A DNA stretch of 31,769 bases from a virus: IMG/VR virus record IMGVR_UViG_3300030099_004565, positions 1-31,769 of that record, one strand, 5' to 3'. Shown piece after piece: positions 15,966 to 24,525 of this stretch. Position 1 is the first letter of the stretch, and every line of letters starts with the position of its first letter. The position numbers and the translations under genes are program-made. The notes beneath the pieces are model-generated. The model had not been told where the DNA came from and did no database searches. It saw only the letters and a list, made by a program, of their open reading frames with translations.

Positions 15966-16619
15966 TCACATATAAAAACATTCGATTGCTACACCCCAGG
16001 CAATCTGTTGGCATTTACCAGCAGTACAAAACCCAGACAACCCAATACCATAGTTTAATGTTCCAGTAGAAACATCTAATAAATTATGACCATTGGTAAT
16101 AAAGCTACCATCAATCAACATATTTTCTGTGCTGAGTTGTTCTGGTACATAGTGTTGTACACTGCTAACAGTAGTCAATGTATTCTCATAACAAAAGAAC
16201 CTGGTCTGTCCATCTGTTCCATCACCATCTTTGGGTGACTGATGATTAATCCACCACTGAAAAAGTAATGTTGCTGGTCGTACAATGTCTATTTGTATAC
16301 ACGTCATTGGTACTATTTTTGTTTGACCTGTACCTGAGTATGCAGCTGGTGACATCCATCGAGTAATGTACGATGTATTTTGAAATGTACCTCCATTATT
16401 TTTACCACCAAATACTCCAGATACATTTGACGTAATGTTGGTCACAGAGTTGTATCGACCTTGCATAATATGAGCAGTTGTTATCCAGGCACTCGATGTA
16501 TTTATGTCAGCAGCAGATAACTTTTGTGCTTTGTCTCTCATTGCATCTAAGTTGTCTTTTGTATCAGATGCCGTCAAGGTTTCACCAGTTGACCAGGTTT
16601 TTGGAAATGTAATAGCCAT
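15966..16619 (-). CDS. tail-associated or spike-like virion protein (217 aa)
   Basis: The N-terminal segment (WSTGETLTASDTKDNLDAMRDK) has the 'G-x-x-LTAsdxNxNxxAxxxx' form that often joins phage fibres and spikes to the tail. The remainder is beta-rich, with scattered Trp and Cys (FQWWINHQ, FCTAGKCQQIAWG), and ends in a hydrophobic C terminus. The two upstream genes (290 and 207 residues) have related openings, which suggests a set of paralogous appendages. The start overlaps the previous stop (TAATG). The partner and ligand are unknown. Confidence 0.6.
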   Translation of the reverse strand: MAITFPKTWSTGETLTASDTKDNLDAMRDKAQKLSAADINTSSAWITTAHIMQGRYNSVTNITSNVSGVFGGKNNGGTFQNTSYITRWMSPAAYSGTGQTKIVPMTCIQIDIVRPATLLFQWWINHQSPKDGDGTDGQTRFFCYENTLTTVSSVQHYVPEQLSTENMLIDGSFITNGHNLLDVSTGTLNYGIGLSGFCTAGKCQQIAWGVAIECFYM

Positions 16620-17485
16620 TACTCATTCCTCATCAAAAGATATGATATCTCAAGCTGTTGTATAACCAACCTATTATTGTATACCGCTGGAGATACTGGA
16701 GCATCAGCTTGTGTTATTCTCAAAGCATTTTTTTGTACAGTAGTAGGAGGATGACACGGTTCATACAAACCTCTACACATTAAACGTAACCCATAAATAG
16801 TTGTATCAGATGTAAACTTAAAATAATACTGGCCATAACCATTTCGTTCCCCAGGAAAAACCTGAAGCTCATTGCTTGCACCTGCACCAATATGATAATC
16901 CAATGAATGATAGGACAAAGCAGTTGCTTTTAAATCTTCCGTTGTTGAACCATATCCTCCAGCACTTGCACTTGCATCTAAGTTAGTTTCTAAATTACCT
17001 TGACCAGTAACCTGTGCCCAAGCACCACCAGAAGATAACTGCCATTCCAACCAAATAGCCCAACACAATCCACACTTTGCTGCATCATATGGAGCACTCT
17101 TTGCTGTTGTTGCTCCTGTATTAAAACGATACTGCCAATACACACGCAATATATCATTTTGTTTTGCAACAATAAATGCTGCACCACTGTTATTAATAAT
17201 ACCCAATTGTGTTGCAGCTACCATTGAGTTTACAGCATTTTCATTGGCATCTACATTTACAGGAGATGCTGTTGTTATTAAATCAGATGAGCCAGATTGT
17301 TTTAAAATAATACCTGACTTACCACTAGTAGCATTGAGATTAAAAGCTGGTTGGTCCAATGCTTCATTACGAAAGTTATCTGCATCCATTGTAAAGGCTG
17401 TATTGACAGCAGTAAACTCTGCATTAAGAGCAGTAGCTGTCAACTTATCACCACGTTTTACACCTGTATTTTTAATGACACTCAT
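16619..17485 (-). CDS. tail-associated or spike-like virion protein (288 aa)
   Basis: Start ATG 17485 is chosen because GGGAGG lies five bases upstream and it overlaps the previous stop (ATGA); an in-frame GTG six bases earlier is less likely. The N-terminal block (GDKLTATALNAEFTAVNTAF, then DADNFRNEALD) is the same type of attachment motif as in the neighbouring genes. The C-terminal two-thirds is beta-rich and includes DILRVYWQYRFNTG and YGQYYFKFTSDTTIYGLRL, compatible with a jelly-roll or adhesin fold. I infer a trimeric tail appendage. Confidence 0.6.
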   Translation of the reverse strand: MSVIKNTGVKRGDKLTATALNAEFTAVNTAFTMDADNFRNEALDQPAFNLNATSGKSGIILKQSGSSDLITTASPVNVDANENAVNSMVAATQLGIINNSGAAFIVAKQNDILRVYWQYRFNTGATTAKSAPYDAAKCGLCWAIWLEWQLSSGGAWAQVTGQGNLETNLDASASAGGYGSTTEDLKATALSYHSLDYHIGAGASNELQVFPGERNGYGQYYFKFTSDTTIYGLRLMCRGLYEPCHPPTTVQKNALRITQADAPVSPAVYNNRLVIQQLEISYLLMRNE

Positions 17486-18105
17486 CGCCACCTCCCAATA
17501 AATAGATGTCTAGGGCAAGTGATATTGAAGATGTTATCATTTACACCATCGTGAGCAACCAAACCTCTTGGTGCTGCTCTTACGTATACTCTGGCTGTAT
17601 GTGAACCACCTGTTGTCGGAAACGTACAAACCATTCTTGTTGTTGCTATTGGTTGTGTAATTTTGTAGCTTTCAAAAACTGTATTGTCATCCCACGTTAA
17701 TCGTACTTCCATAAATTTAGTAGCACCTTCTTTGGTATTTACAATAAAGTTAAAATAAATAAAACTGTATTCCCAGTGTACCATACCATCTTTGTATTTT
17801 GTTATGGCTACTTCATCAGCCAACACCCAACCACCATTATAAGTATTGTATGATGGCCCATCCCATTGTCCACCAGTACCTACTGAAGTATCATTAAACT
17901 TTGATAAATCAGAACTGTTAGTAATTTGTACCTGGTGAAATGCTCCTGCAACAACACTGTCTTCATCTAATAAATCATCAGGCATTGTTGTTCTGTCTAA
18001 GTCACCATTAAACGAACTTTTGTATGCGTTGTATCCAGCATTAAACTCTTTCAAGTCTACAATAGCACTACTACCTGGATGAGCTTCAGTCCATTTCTTA
18101 CTCAT
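17482..18105 (-). CDS. tail-associated or spike-like virion protein (207 aa)
   Basis: The opening reads EAHPGSSAIVDLKEFNAGYN and then FNGDLDRTTMPDDLL. The pairing 'N-x2-Y-N ... NG-x-LDR' is a familiar N-terminal anchor of phage fibre or spike proteins. A beta-rich domain follows (WEYSFIYFNFIVNTKEGATK, TARVYVRAAPRG). The start has AGAGG six bases upstream and overlaps the nozzle-like gene's stop (ATGA). It is first in a set of three similar genes between the nozzle and the internal proteins. Confidence 0.62.
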   Translation of the reverse strand: MSKKWTEAHPGSSAIVDLKEFNAGYNAYKSSFNGDLDRTTMPDDLLDEDSVVAGAFHQVQITNSSDLSKFNDTSVGTGGQWDGPSYNTYNGGWVLADEVAITKYKDGMVHWEYSFIYFNFIVNTKEGATKFMEVRLTWDDNTVFESYKITQPIATTRMVCTFPTTGGSHTARVYVRAAPRGLVAHDGVNDNIFNITCPRHLFIGRWR

Positions 18106-20186
18106 GACAACCTCTTTCCAGCAATAATACGAGTACCAGATGCAGTAAAGTCTATTGCATAACCAACAACAATAACATCAACAGTAGTTTCTATACGCCA
18201 TCGAAACCACGAACAGCTACCATTGTGCACATCAAATCGTATTGGCGTTACGATTGGTTCTTCCCAATACTTATCATTGTCTAATAATACTAGGTCATAA
18301 ACATTCTGGTCAGTAAAGTCAGCACGTTGTAGTTTGGTTGGACTTGTGCTGCTGCTGTTGTTGTAGTCATAATCTTTAAAGACATCCATTGTAATGGTTG
18401 TGTCTCCACCCGTGCGAATAAACAGATACACACCGTGTACCTTCTTCTTCAATGATGGATCACCCATATCAAGCCAGGCGGATGCCATTATACTTGTTGG
18501 TGGATCATCATCTACAATGTTTTCAGATACAATCTTTTGACCAAGAGAACGTCTTTTGGAAATAACAAATAGTCCAGCTGGATCGTCAGCAGTTGCTGCG
18601 CCACCATTTCGTCCAAAGATAATATCACCATCTGGATTTTTTACTAAGTTGTTTACCGGAAAGTCTTCTCGAACGGACCATACTTTTTTATCTGTGTGAT
18701 AAACAATACCCAGATTATTTATCGATGACCCATCCACACAAAAGTAACAATGCCATTCTCGATGCTTTTCACTGTATATTGCAGTTGCTTGAGCAATAGT
18801 AGTTACATTCATTCGAGCAATGGTATCTTGTATCTGATGTGAAATTTTTACTACATTGGTTGTATCAGAGTATTCTATGTTACCACCAAGAGCATACACA
18901 CCATCAACAGTTAAAAACAATACACCTAGTCCTGGCACCATTGTTATGGTATCCACAGCCTTTGTACCAATGTGTTGTTGAAATGGAGTAGCTATAAAGT
19001 TTGGATAGTCACCTTGAATAACATCAATACTATTCTCTCTAAATACAAGCAAGTATCCAAAGTATCCAAAGAAACCTGTTACACCACCACCCTGTCTATT
19101 GCCAACAGTGATAAAATCCAAGGCTGAAAATTGATCAGGTTTGGCTGGATTAGAAAAGTAGATTGTAGTATCATTGCTTCTTCCTCCATCAATAAACAAA
19201 CAGTCTTTGTATAAATCCATAAATCGACATGACATTGATGGAAAAACAATACTATCTCCATCTGCTGGAGCTTGAGTACCCAAGCCTATATCTGGTGCAT
19301 CATCAATGTAAAGCTGTTCAAAATTGTTTTCAATGTCAGTAACGTAATAATAAACATCACCACTATTACCACCATCATCTGAAAAGTTTTTGGTGCGGTA
19401 AATACGTCTAGCAATAACATCAGTATCACCTATAGGTATTTCAAGACCAACAGCAAAAGTATATTTGGTTGCTGGTGTTGTCCATTGTACAATTTCAGAT
19501 GGAGCACTCAATGGACTTTCAGAACCAGCATTGTTAATAAAACTAACTCTGTATCTAAATTTATTAATCTTATCTGCTTCAGGTATACCCAATCCTCTTT
19601 CAAGTATAGTATTAAACCAAACAGATATGGCATTGGCATTATCACTAACTTGTGAAGGGTCTACTTCTATGTCCCAGGTAACAGGTGTTCCTGGCAACTG
19701 GTGAAAGCCTAAGGGGTATAGAGCAGGTTTAAAAGCGTGTGAGCCTGAAACGTGTATGACAGGCCAAGCCAAATACTTTGTTGGTTTGTCATATCCATTT
19801 ACCAAACACAAAAATCTACCTATGGTTAAATACTGAGTAGATGGTTCGATTGTTCTTGGTATGGTTCTGTCTTCTTCTAGTATTTGTTTAGATGGTGTAC
19901 CGTGTTCAAACAGGTGATACAGTACTCCTCCAGCTTCAAAGATTATGCTATCCTGTGCACCCTGGTGTCGATTAAAATAAAACAAGCTGTCTACTTTAGC
20001 CATTGATGCAAACGGTATCCAGTCATTGCGATATGGAAAAAACATTTCATACCCCAGTTTACTAGACCAACCTCCTGTAATGTCATCGGTATGCCAATTA
20101 ACCAGTTCTGTTAAATGGTCTGGTAATTGAGGCTGCAGCTCATTGATACCACCTAAAACATTTATGATTTGTTGTTTGTTTTGCAT
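18102..20186 (-). CDS. tail nozzle-like / phage stabilisation protein (694 aa)
   Basis: The start (GGINELQPQLPDHLTELVNW) is typical of podoviral tail-tube B or stabilisation proteins: an opening describing what looks like bound 'LP..L......N'. It is followed by beta-rich repeats with FMDLYKDCLFIDGGRSNDT and YFSNPAKPDQFSALDF near the centre, then GYLLVFRENSIDVIQGDYP, compatible with a beta-propeller. It directly follows the adaptor, as gp12 follows gp11 in T7 and as gp10 follows gp4 in P22. I infer that it forms the distal tail tube that closes the DNA channel. No enzyme motif is seen. The ribosome site is weak, with only one base between the adaptor stop and this start. Confidence 0.68.
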   Translation of the reverse strand: MQNKQQIINVLGGINELQPQLPDHLTELVNWHTDDITGGWSSKLGYEMFFPYRNDWIPFASMAKVDSLFYFNRHQGAQDSIIFEAGGVLYHLFEHGTPSKQILEEDRTIPRTIEPSTQYLTIGRFLCLVNGYDKPTKYLAWPVIHVSGSHAFKPALYPLGFHQLPGTPVTWDIEVDPSQVSDNANAISVWFNTILERGLGIPEADKINKFRYRVSFINNAGSESPLSAPSEIVQWTTPATKYTFAVGLEIPIGDTDVIARRIYRTKNFSDDGGNSGDVYYYVTDIENNFEQLYIDDAPDIGLGTQAPADGDSIVFPSMSCRFMDLYKDCLFIDGGRSNDTTIYFSNPAKPDQFSALDFITVGNRQGGGVTGFFGYFGYLLVFRENSIDVIQGDYPNFIATPFQQHIGTKAVDTITMVPGLGVLFLTVDGVYALGGNIEYSDTTNVVKISHQIQDTIARMNVTTIAQATAIYSEKHREWHCYFCVDGSSINNLGIVYHTDKKVWSVREDFPVNNLVKNPDGDIIFGRNGGAATADDPAGLFVISKRRSLGQKIVSENIVDDDPPTSIMASAWLDMGDPSLKKKVHGVYLFIRTGGDTTITMDVFKDYDYNNSSSTSPTKLQRADFTDQNVYDLVLLDNDKYWEEPIVTPIRFDVHNGSCSWFRWRIETTVDVIVVGYAIDFTASGTRIIAGKRLS

Positions 20187-20187
20187 T

Positions 20188-21486
20188 TTAATTTCTAATC
20201 AATGGAGTATAAAGAGGGACAGGATCAGTTCGACTTCCTTCCATAAATTGTTTGATGTACCGTTTAGCAATACTGTTCAGATATCTTTGTTCGATCTTAA
20301 GCATTTCTTGTGCAACTTTTCTGTCGTATAAGACACCTTGTGCATCATTATCGTGCTTAATAAAAATATCTCGTAGTGACATATATGCTAGGACGTAGTG
20401 ATGTGCTGAGGGAAATTCAGGGGTGTCGGCATCATCAATCAATTGTTTGGGTCTGTACATATATCGTACAGTTAGTTCGTAATCCTGATCCTGTCGGGGA
20501 TACATTCGTATACGTTGTATGTTACCATCCACTCCAGTGTATGCTGTATATGTAAGCTCAAACACATCGCCAGCAGTAAAGGCACTTAGATTGGTTACAG
20601 TATCGTAGCTAAATGTACCTGTAGATGTAGGCAAAAACTCTGTTAATGCAGAGCCTGCTTCGGGTATATTGTAAAACTTATTTATACCTGCTGCTGTACA
20701 CCGTACATACACTCGTCGTTTTAATCCCGATGTATTTGGTAATGCAGCAATTGTGATCGATGGAAACTGGCCATCAGTTAATGTAACACTGGTTACAGGT
20801 GACAACGCACTCTCTCTACCAGCAAACACATATGACACAGCAAACTCTAACGTTCGTGCTCCACGTCCAGCACCACTGGTCGTTATTGTTATTGTTGGTG
20901 CTTTTGGTGGTACTAATGAATAATCATCAAAGGGGACCCAGTAGTTAGGTATGTTGACTTCATTCAGTGGTAAGTTCCAGTACTCATCTTCATATCGTGT
21001 TACCGGGACCATTCTACCAGGCTCTGCTGGTGTCATTTGCATTGAGCGTTTGAGAACCTGCATAATCTCAACACAGTCCTGTGGTAAATCTAAGTAGCGA
21101 TGTTTTACAGTAGCATCTGGTGTACCACTGGCAGCAAGATATACAGAGGTCAAATAAGCTGTTGTCGCAGAAGCAACCCAAGCTACTGTATATTCTACAT
21201 CAAGTATATCAATAACCTGGCCATCCATACTACCATCAGTAGGAAACTGCCCAGCTCCACCTGTTGTAATGGTAGCTGAGTTTTGAGTAACAGTAACTGA
21301 TGTTAAAGATAAATCTTTTTTTGCACTAATAAGTACTTGCTTTTGTGCAAAGGTAAATGGTTTTTCAGAAAACAATCGAAAGTAGTTTTCGTTAATAACA
21401 TCATTTAATTGGTTTTGATAAGACGTAATGTTTGGTTGGTAATCCAATATGTTGCCGATATATTCACGGATTTCAGATAGCTTCAT
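20188..21486 (-). CDS. head-to-tail adaptor (gp11/gp4-like) with inserted beta domain
   Basis: N-terminal helices (KLSEIREYIGNILDYQPN) and C-terminal helices (YVLAYMSLRDIFIKHDNDAQ, then KIEQRYL) match the ring-forming adaptor proteins that dock under the portal. Between them are beta-rich segments: residues about 60-130, and about 195-290, where PTITITTSGAG and AVSYVFAGRESALSPVTSVT look like a fibronectin-III or Ig-like module. The latter is not part of the basic adaptor fold. It has a good GAGGT ribosome site and stands between the decoration gene and the nozzle gene. The match is by architecture and position rather than by a signature motif. Confidence 0.65.
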   Translation of the reverse strand: MKLSEIREYIGNILDYQPNITSYQNQLNDVINENYFRLFSEKPFTFAQKQVLISAKKDLSLTSVTVTQNSATITTGGAGQFPTDGSMDGQVIDILDVEYTVAWVASATTAYLTSVYLAASGTPDATVKHRYLDLPQDCVEIMQVLKRSMQMTPAEPGRMVPVTRYEDEYWNLPLNEVNIPNYWVPFDDYSLVPPKAPTITITTSGAGRGARTLEFAVSYVFAGRESALSPVTSVTLTDGQFPSITIAALPNTSGLKRRVYVRCTAAGINKFYNIPEAGSALTEFLPTSTGTFSYDTVTNLSAFTAGDVFELTYTAYTGVDGNIQRIRMYPRQDQDYELTVRYMYRPKQLIDDADTPEFPSAHHYVLAYMSLRDIFIKHDNDAQGVLYDRKVAQEMLKIEQRYLNSIAKRYIKQFMEGSRTDPVPLYTPLIRN

Positions 21487-21514
21487 ACCAACCTCACATT
21501 ACTCTCAAATCAAA

Positions 21515-21538
21515 CTCCCTGGAAGCGGGGCCAGGGAG
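21515..21538 (-). terminator. hairpin, probable partial terminator after the capsid/decoration genes
   Basis: On the minus strand CTCCCTGG pairs with CCAGGGAG around an 8-base loop and is followed by TTTGATTTGAG. The T run is interrupted, so read-through into the adaptor gene is expected. This 66-bp gap is one of the few breaks in the leftward unit. Confidence 0.62.
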
Positions 21539-21552
21539 AACCCCATAGGTTT

Positions 21553-22011
21553 TTAAAACTGTTTCAAAACAAACACTGTTGCAACATTAGCTGTATCTGC
21601 TTCAACAGCAACAGCAACAATTGGAACAATGTCTGATGCTGTAACAACTTTTGCTTGTCCAGCAACTGAACTTATAATAAGTCTATCACCAGCAGCAGTT
21701 GATCCAACAACATTTGCACTTTCATGTATACCAGCAATAGTGACATCCACTTCATCGCCAGCAGCAGTAGCAGCATTTAAAGCAAAACCTATTGCAACTT
21801 GACTAATAAGAGAATCATTAGCCTTAATAATATACAAGGCTTTATCTCCATCAGCAGTCTTAGAAAAATCCAAGGCAACTAAATCATTAGCAGCAATTGC
21901 GGATGAAGCAATAAAACGTTCGACTTGTCTACGATTAGAAGGAGTAACACCCAAAGAAGTACCACTACCATCATCTGCTTGTAAGTATTGTAATAAAGTT
22001 GAAGTAGCCAT
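21553..22011 (-). CDS. capsid decoration/cement protein (DUF2190-like)
   Basis: The 152-residue protein has a small, beta-rich, Ala/Val-rich sequence with SSAIAANDLVALDFSKTADG, VAIGFALNAATAAGDEVDVT and AGDRLIISSVAGQAKVVTAS. The pattern 'G-x-A-x2-A-A-x-G-D-x-V-x-V' is that of DUF2190-type head decoration proteins. It follows the major capsid gene directly. A homotrimer bound at capsid three-fold points would be typical of the family. It ends before a hairpin, so it may be expressed at a level similar to the capsid protein. Confidence 0.68.
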   Translation of the reverse strand: MATSTLLQYLQADDGSGTSLGVTPSNRRQVERFIASSAIAANDLVALDFSKTADGDKALYIIKANDSLISQVAIGFALNAATAAGDEVDVTIAGIHESANVVGSTAAGDRLIISSVAGQAKVVTASDIVPIVAVAVEADTANVATVFVLKQF

Positions 22012-22013
22012 GA

Positions 22014-23063
22014 TTAATTCTCCGCATCTAAAAGTACACCAAGACCTGCAAGATGACTTGCAGCCAGCTGGGTACGAACCATAATATTAGAAGATGCAGC
22101 AGCATATCCAGAGATACGTTCCATATCACTCATTTCAAAGTGAGCATCTTTATCGAAATAAACTGAGAACAGTTTAGAGTTAAGGAAGTACATCGATACT
22201 GGTTTAGCTCCAGCAGCAGTAGTAAATCCAAGACCATTATCAATGTACATAGAAGCACCATTGTACATAAGAATTAGTTTACCTACAATGTCCTTAGTTT
22301 GTTCAGCAGATGTGTATCTTTCTTGCGCTGTCAGCTCATTACGATACAATTCGTAAGAAAGTGGAGAAGCAAGAATAATATCAATCTCACCTTCTGGAGC
22401 ATAAATCTGAGTATTAATCATAAGATTACTCATAGATTTCAAACCATTATTACCAAAATTATTACCTGCATCAGCAACTTGATTTTGCCAAGATGAAGTA
22501 AAGCTTGACTTAGAAATACCACCAACACTATTAGTTTGGCTACCAAATGCTTGTCTGTTTAAAAACCCATTTGTATTAGCAGCAGCAGCAGCACCCCAAG
22601 CACCAGCAGCATTAACCCCTTCACCGTTAAGTGTATTGAGTTCACTAAGTACTGTAGAGTTACCAGTTACAGTTTGCTTACACCATTCACGCTTCAACAT
22701 ACCCATAACAGACTTAAGACGAGCTTCAGCAATTCGGATGATTGCACGGCTACCTTTGTTACTTAGTTGTTCTTTTTCAGTAATAACAACAGGAGCAACA
22801 AAATCGCACCAGTCAAAAGACGCGGTACGAAGCGCATCTTTAACAGCCAGGTTTACACTTTCATAACCTGTGGCTAGTTGAGTAATGTTAGAATGTTCAG
22901 CAAGAATTACAGGATGATCAACCTTTTGACCACCATCAACCATTTCGACATTACCAGCTCGTTGAACAGCTTCGAGCAATGGAATAGTACGAAATGTATT
23001 GTCGACCTCTCGATCACGTAAGATACGTAGGGTCGACGCGAGTATATCATATTGGATACCCAT
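22014..23063 (-). CDS. major capsid protein (HK97-fold type)
   Basis: The protein is about 349 residues. The N-terminal part has NTFRTIPLLEAVQRAGNVE and HPVILAEHSNITQL; the middle has FVAPVVITEKEQLSNKG and many Asn/Ala-rich residues; the C-terminal half includes IDIILASPLSYELYRNELTA and ISGYAAASSNIMVRTQL. This matches phage capsid proteins annotated as HK97-fold heads of podoviruses. It is preceded by scaffold and followed by decoration protein, as expected. I chose ATG 23063 because GGTGA lies five bases upstream; the ATG at 23075 has no ribosome site and would add four residues. No protease gene or cleaved N-terminal domain is seen, so the separate scaffold gene does the assembly job. Confidence 0.85.
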   Translation of the reverse strand: MGIQYDILASTLRILRDREVDNTFRTIPLLEAVQRAGNVEMVDGGQKVDHPVILAEHSNITQLATGYESVNLAVKDALRTASFDWCDFVAPVVITEKEQLSNKGSRAIIRIAEARLKSVMGMLKREWCKQTVTGNSTVLSELNTLNGEGVNAAGAWGAAAAANTNGFLNRQAFGSQTNSVGGISKSSFTSSWQNQVADAGNNFGNNGLKSMSNLMINTQIYAPEGEIDIILASPLSYELYRNELTAQERYTSAEQTKDIVGKLILMYNGASMYIDNGLGFTTAAGAKPVSMYFLNSKLFSVYFDKDAHFEMSDMERISGYAAASSNIMVRTQLAASHLAGLGVLLDAEN

Positions 23064-23176
23064 ATCGTTCACCATAAATAAAAGTTATTTTTTCGTATTT
23101 CGCGTGTCCGTTTTCGGGGCGGTGCTGTCAGCGTATCCTGTAAAGGGTCTTCGAGCACATACAAAGAATAGCAAAT

Positions 23177-24058
23177 TTATTTCTTTTGTGCAAGGCTTTG
23201 TTTTTCTAAGTAGCTATAAATGTCAGCACCAGTCATCTCAGATACGTTTGGTGGAGCAGTCATTCCATTCTTTCTTCCATTACCAATCCGAGCTGCAACT
23301 TGTCTATTGATTTCTTTCTTTTGTTGCTGCTGTTGTATTTGTTGTTCTTGTTGGTGTTTAGAAAGTTTTCCTTTTACTATCCAATAAGCTTGTTCCAGGT
23401 TTAATCCTTCATTTTCTACCAACATATCTCGAACAGAAGACCGTATATTTTCATCTGTTCTTAACTCAGGATGAGCATCCATAAAATCATTAAGCTTTCG
23501 CTCATTGGCTGTTTTTTGTTGTTGTTCTGCCAATGGTTGTAATACAGCTTGTAATTGTTGAGTAACTTTTCTATCTACATACGATTGAAAACTCTTTGGA
23601 TCAAAAGGATCAAACTCTTCTCCACTCGCTGCTGCTTCTTGTGCAGCTACCTGTAAGGCTTTAAAAGCATCAGAAGTAGTAAGTGTTGCTTGTAAGTCTT
23701 CAAGCTCTCGACGTTGCTTGCTTAATGCTTGCATCTTTCGAGTATAGTCACCACGCAATGAACCTAATAAACGTTGTACTTCTGGTGTTTGTGCATCATA
23801 AATAGCATCAAAACTTTCACCTTCTTCCAAAGATATATTTTCATATGACCGAACTTTTTCTTCTTGTTCTTTTTCATTTATTTGTTTTTGATGTTTTTCG
23901 TTTTGTTCGTGATGTTTCAACAATGCTTCTACACGTTGTTGATACTCATCTACTATTGGAGGAGCACTAGACGTAGCCTCTACTCCTTCTTGTAATGTTG
24001 GTGCTTCTGTTTCTGCTGGTGCTTCTACTGTACCGCTATTTGTAGTTTCTTCAGCCAT
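23177..24058 (-). CDS. capsid scaffolding protein
   Basis: The 293-residue protein is highly charged and largely helical. It has a disordered acidic N terminus (residues 1-40), a long coiled coil (about 40-200, with EALLKHHEQNEKHQKQINEK), then a Gln-rich segment (HQQEQQIQQQQQKKEINRQ) and a short basic C terminus (IGNGRKNG) followed by PNVSEMTGADIYSYLEKQ. Coiled coil plus basic C terminus, directly upstream of the capsid gene, is the standard scaffold layout. It would fill the procapsid and be lost on packaging. The start overlaps the 155-aa gene by one base, with GGGAG nearby. Confidence 0.78.
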   Translation of the reverse strand: MAEETTNSGTVEAPAETEAPTLQEGVEATSSAPPIVDEYQQRVEALLKHHEQNEKHQKQINEKEQEEKVRSYENISLEEGESFDAIYDAQTPEVQRLLGSLRGDYTRKMQALSKQRRELEDLQATLTTSDAFKALQVAAQEAAASGEEFDPFDPKSFQSYVDRKVTQQLQAVLQPLAEQQQKTANERKLNDFMDAHPELRTDENIRSSVRDMLVENEGLNLEQAYWIVKGKLSKHQQEQQIQQQQQKKEINRQVAARIGNGRKNGMTAPPNVSEMTGADIYSYLEKQSLAQKK

Positions 24059-24525
24059 TACATTCTCCCTGCAAACATTTCATTTATATCAACTTCCATT
24101 ACTGGTTCTTCTTCTACAGTTTCTTCTTCTACTATTTCTTCTTCTACCATTGTGTTTTCCTGGAGAAACTTTTGTAGTGTTTTATCTTTGGCTAACTTTC
24201 GCAACTGACCTGCAACCATAGCCAAGTCTCGATCATCAGTTATTTCTTCCATATCAATTTCAAACTCAACACCAGCATCATCAGCAGCAGCAACAACCAT
24301 ATTTAATGACTGCACAAACTCTTGTGGAAAAATGGTAATGTCTTCCTCAAACTCAGGATATGTTTCACCAAACATTTCTAATACAACATTTAGTTCTTTT
24401 ACCAAACGATTTAAAGCTCCAGCTGAAAACTTACCTTGTGGTTGCATCAAAACAGCTTCTTCAATCATTTCTTCTTGCGCACCAATAGCACTGGCTTGTG
24501 CCATTAAATCTGTAGGAATACTCAT
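24058..24525 (-). CDS. acidic protein of unknown function in the head-assembly block (155 aa)
   Basis: This strongly acidic, helical protein ends in a Glu/Val-rich stretch (VEEEIVEEETVEEEPVMEVD) and the small tail INEMFAGRM. The middle holds a helical segment (LNRLVKELNVVLEMFGETYP). It lies between the zinc-ribbon gene and the scaffold and overlaps both (ATGA and TAATG). A portal- or scaffold-associated assembly factor is possible. I recognise no family. Confidence 0.6.
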   Translation of the reverse strand: MSIPTDLMAQASAIGAQEEMIEEAVLMQPQGKFSAGALNRLVKELNVVLEMFGETYPEFEEDITIFPQEFVQSLNMVVAAADDAGVEFEIDMEEITDDRDLAMVAGQLRKLAKDKTLQKFLQENTMVEEEIVEEETVEEEPVMEVDINEMFAGRM

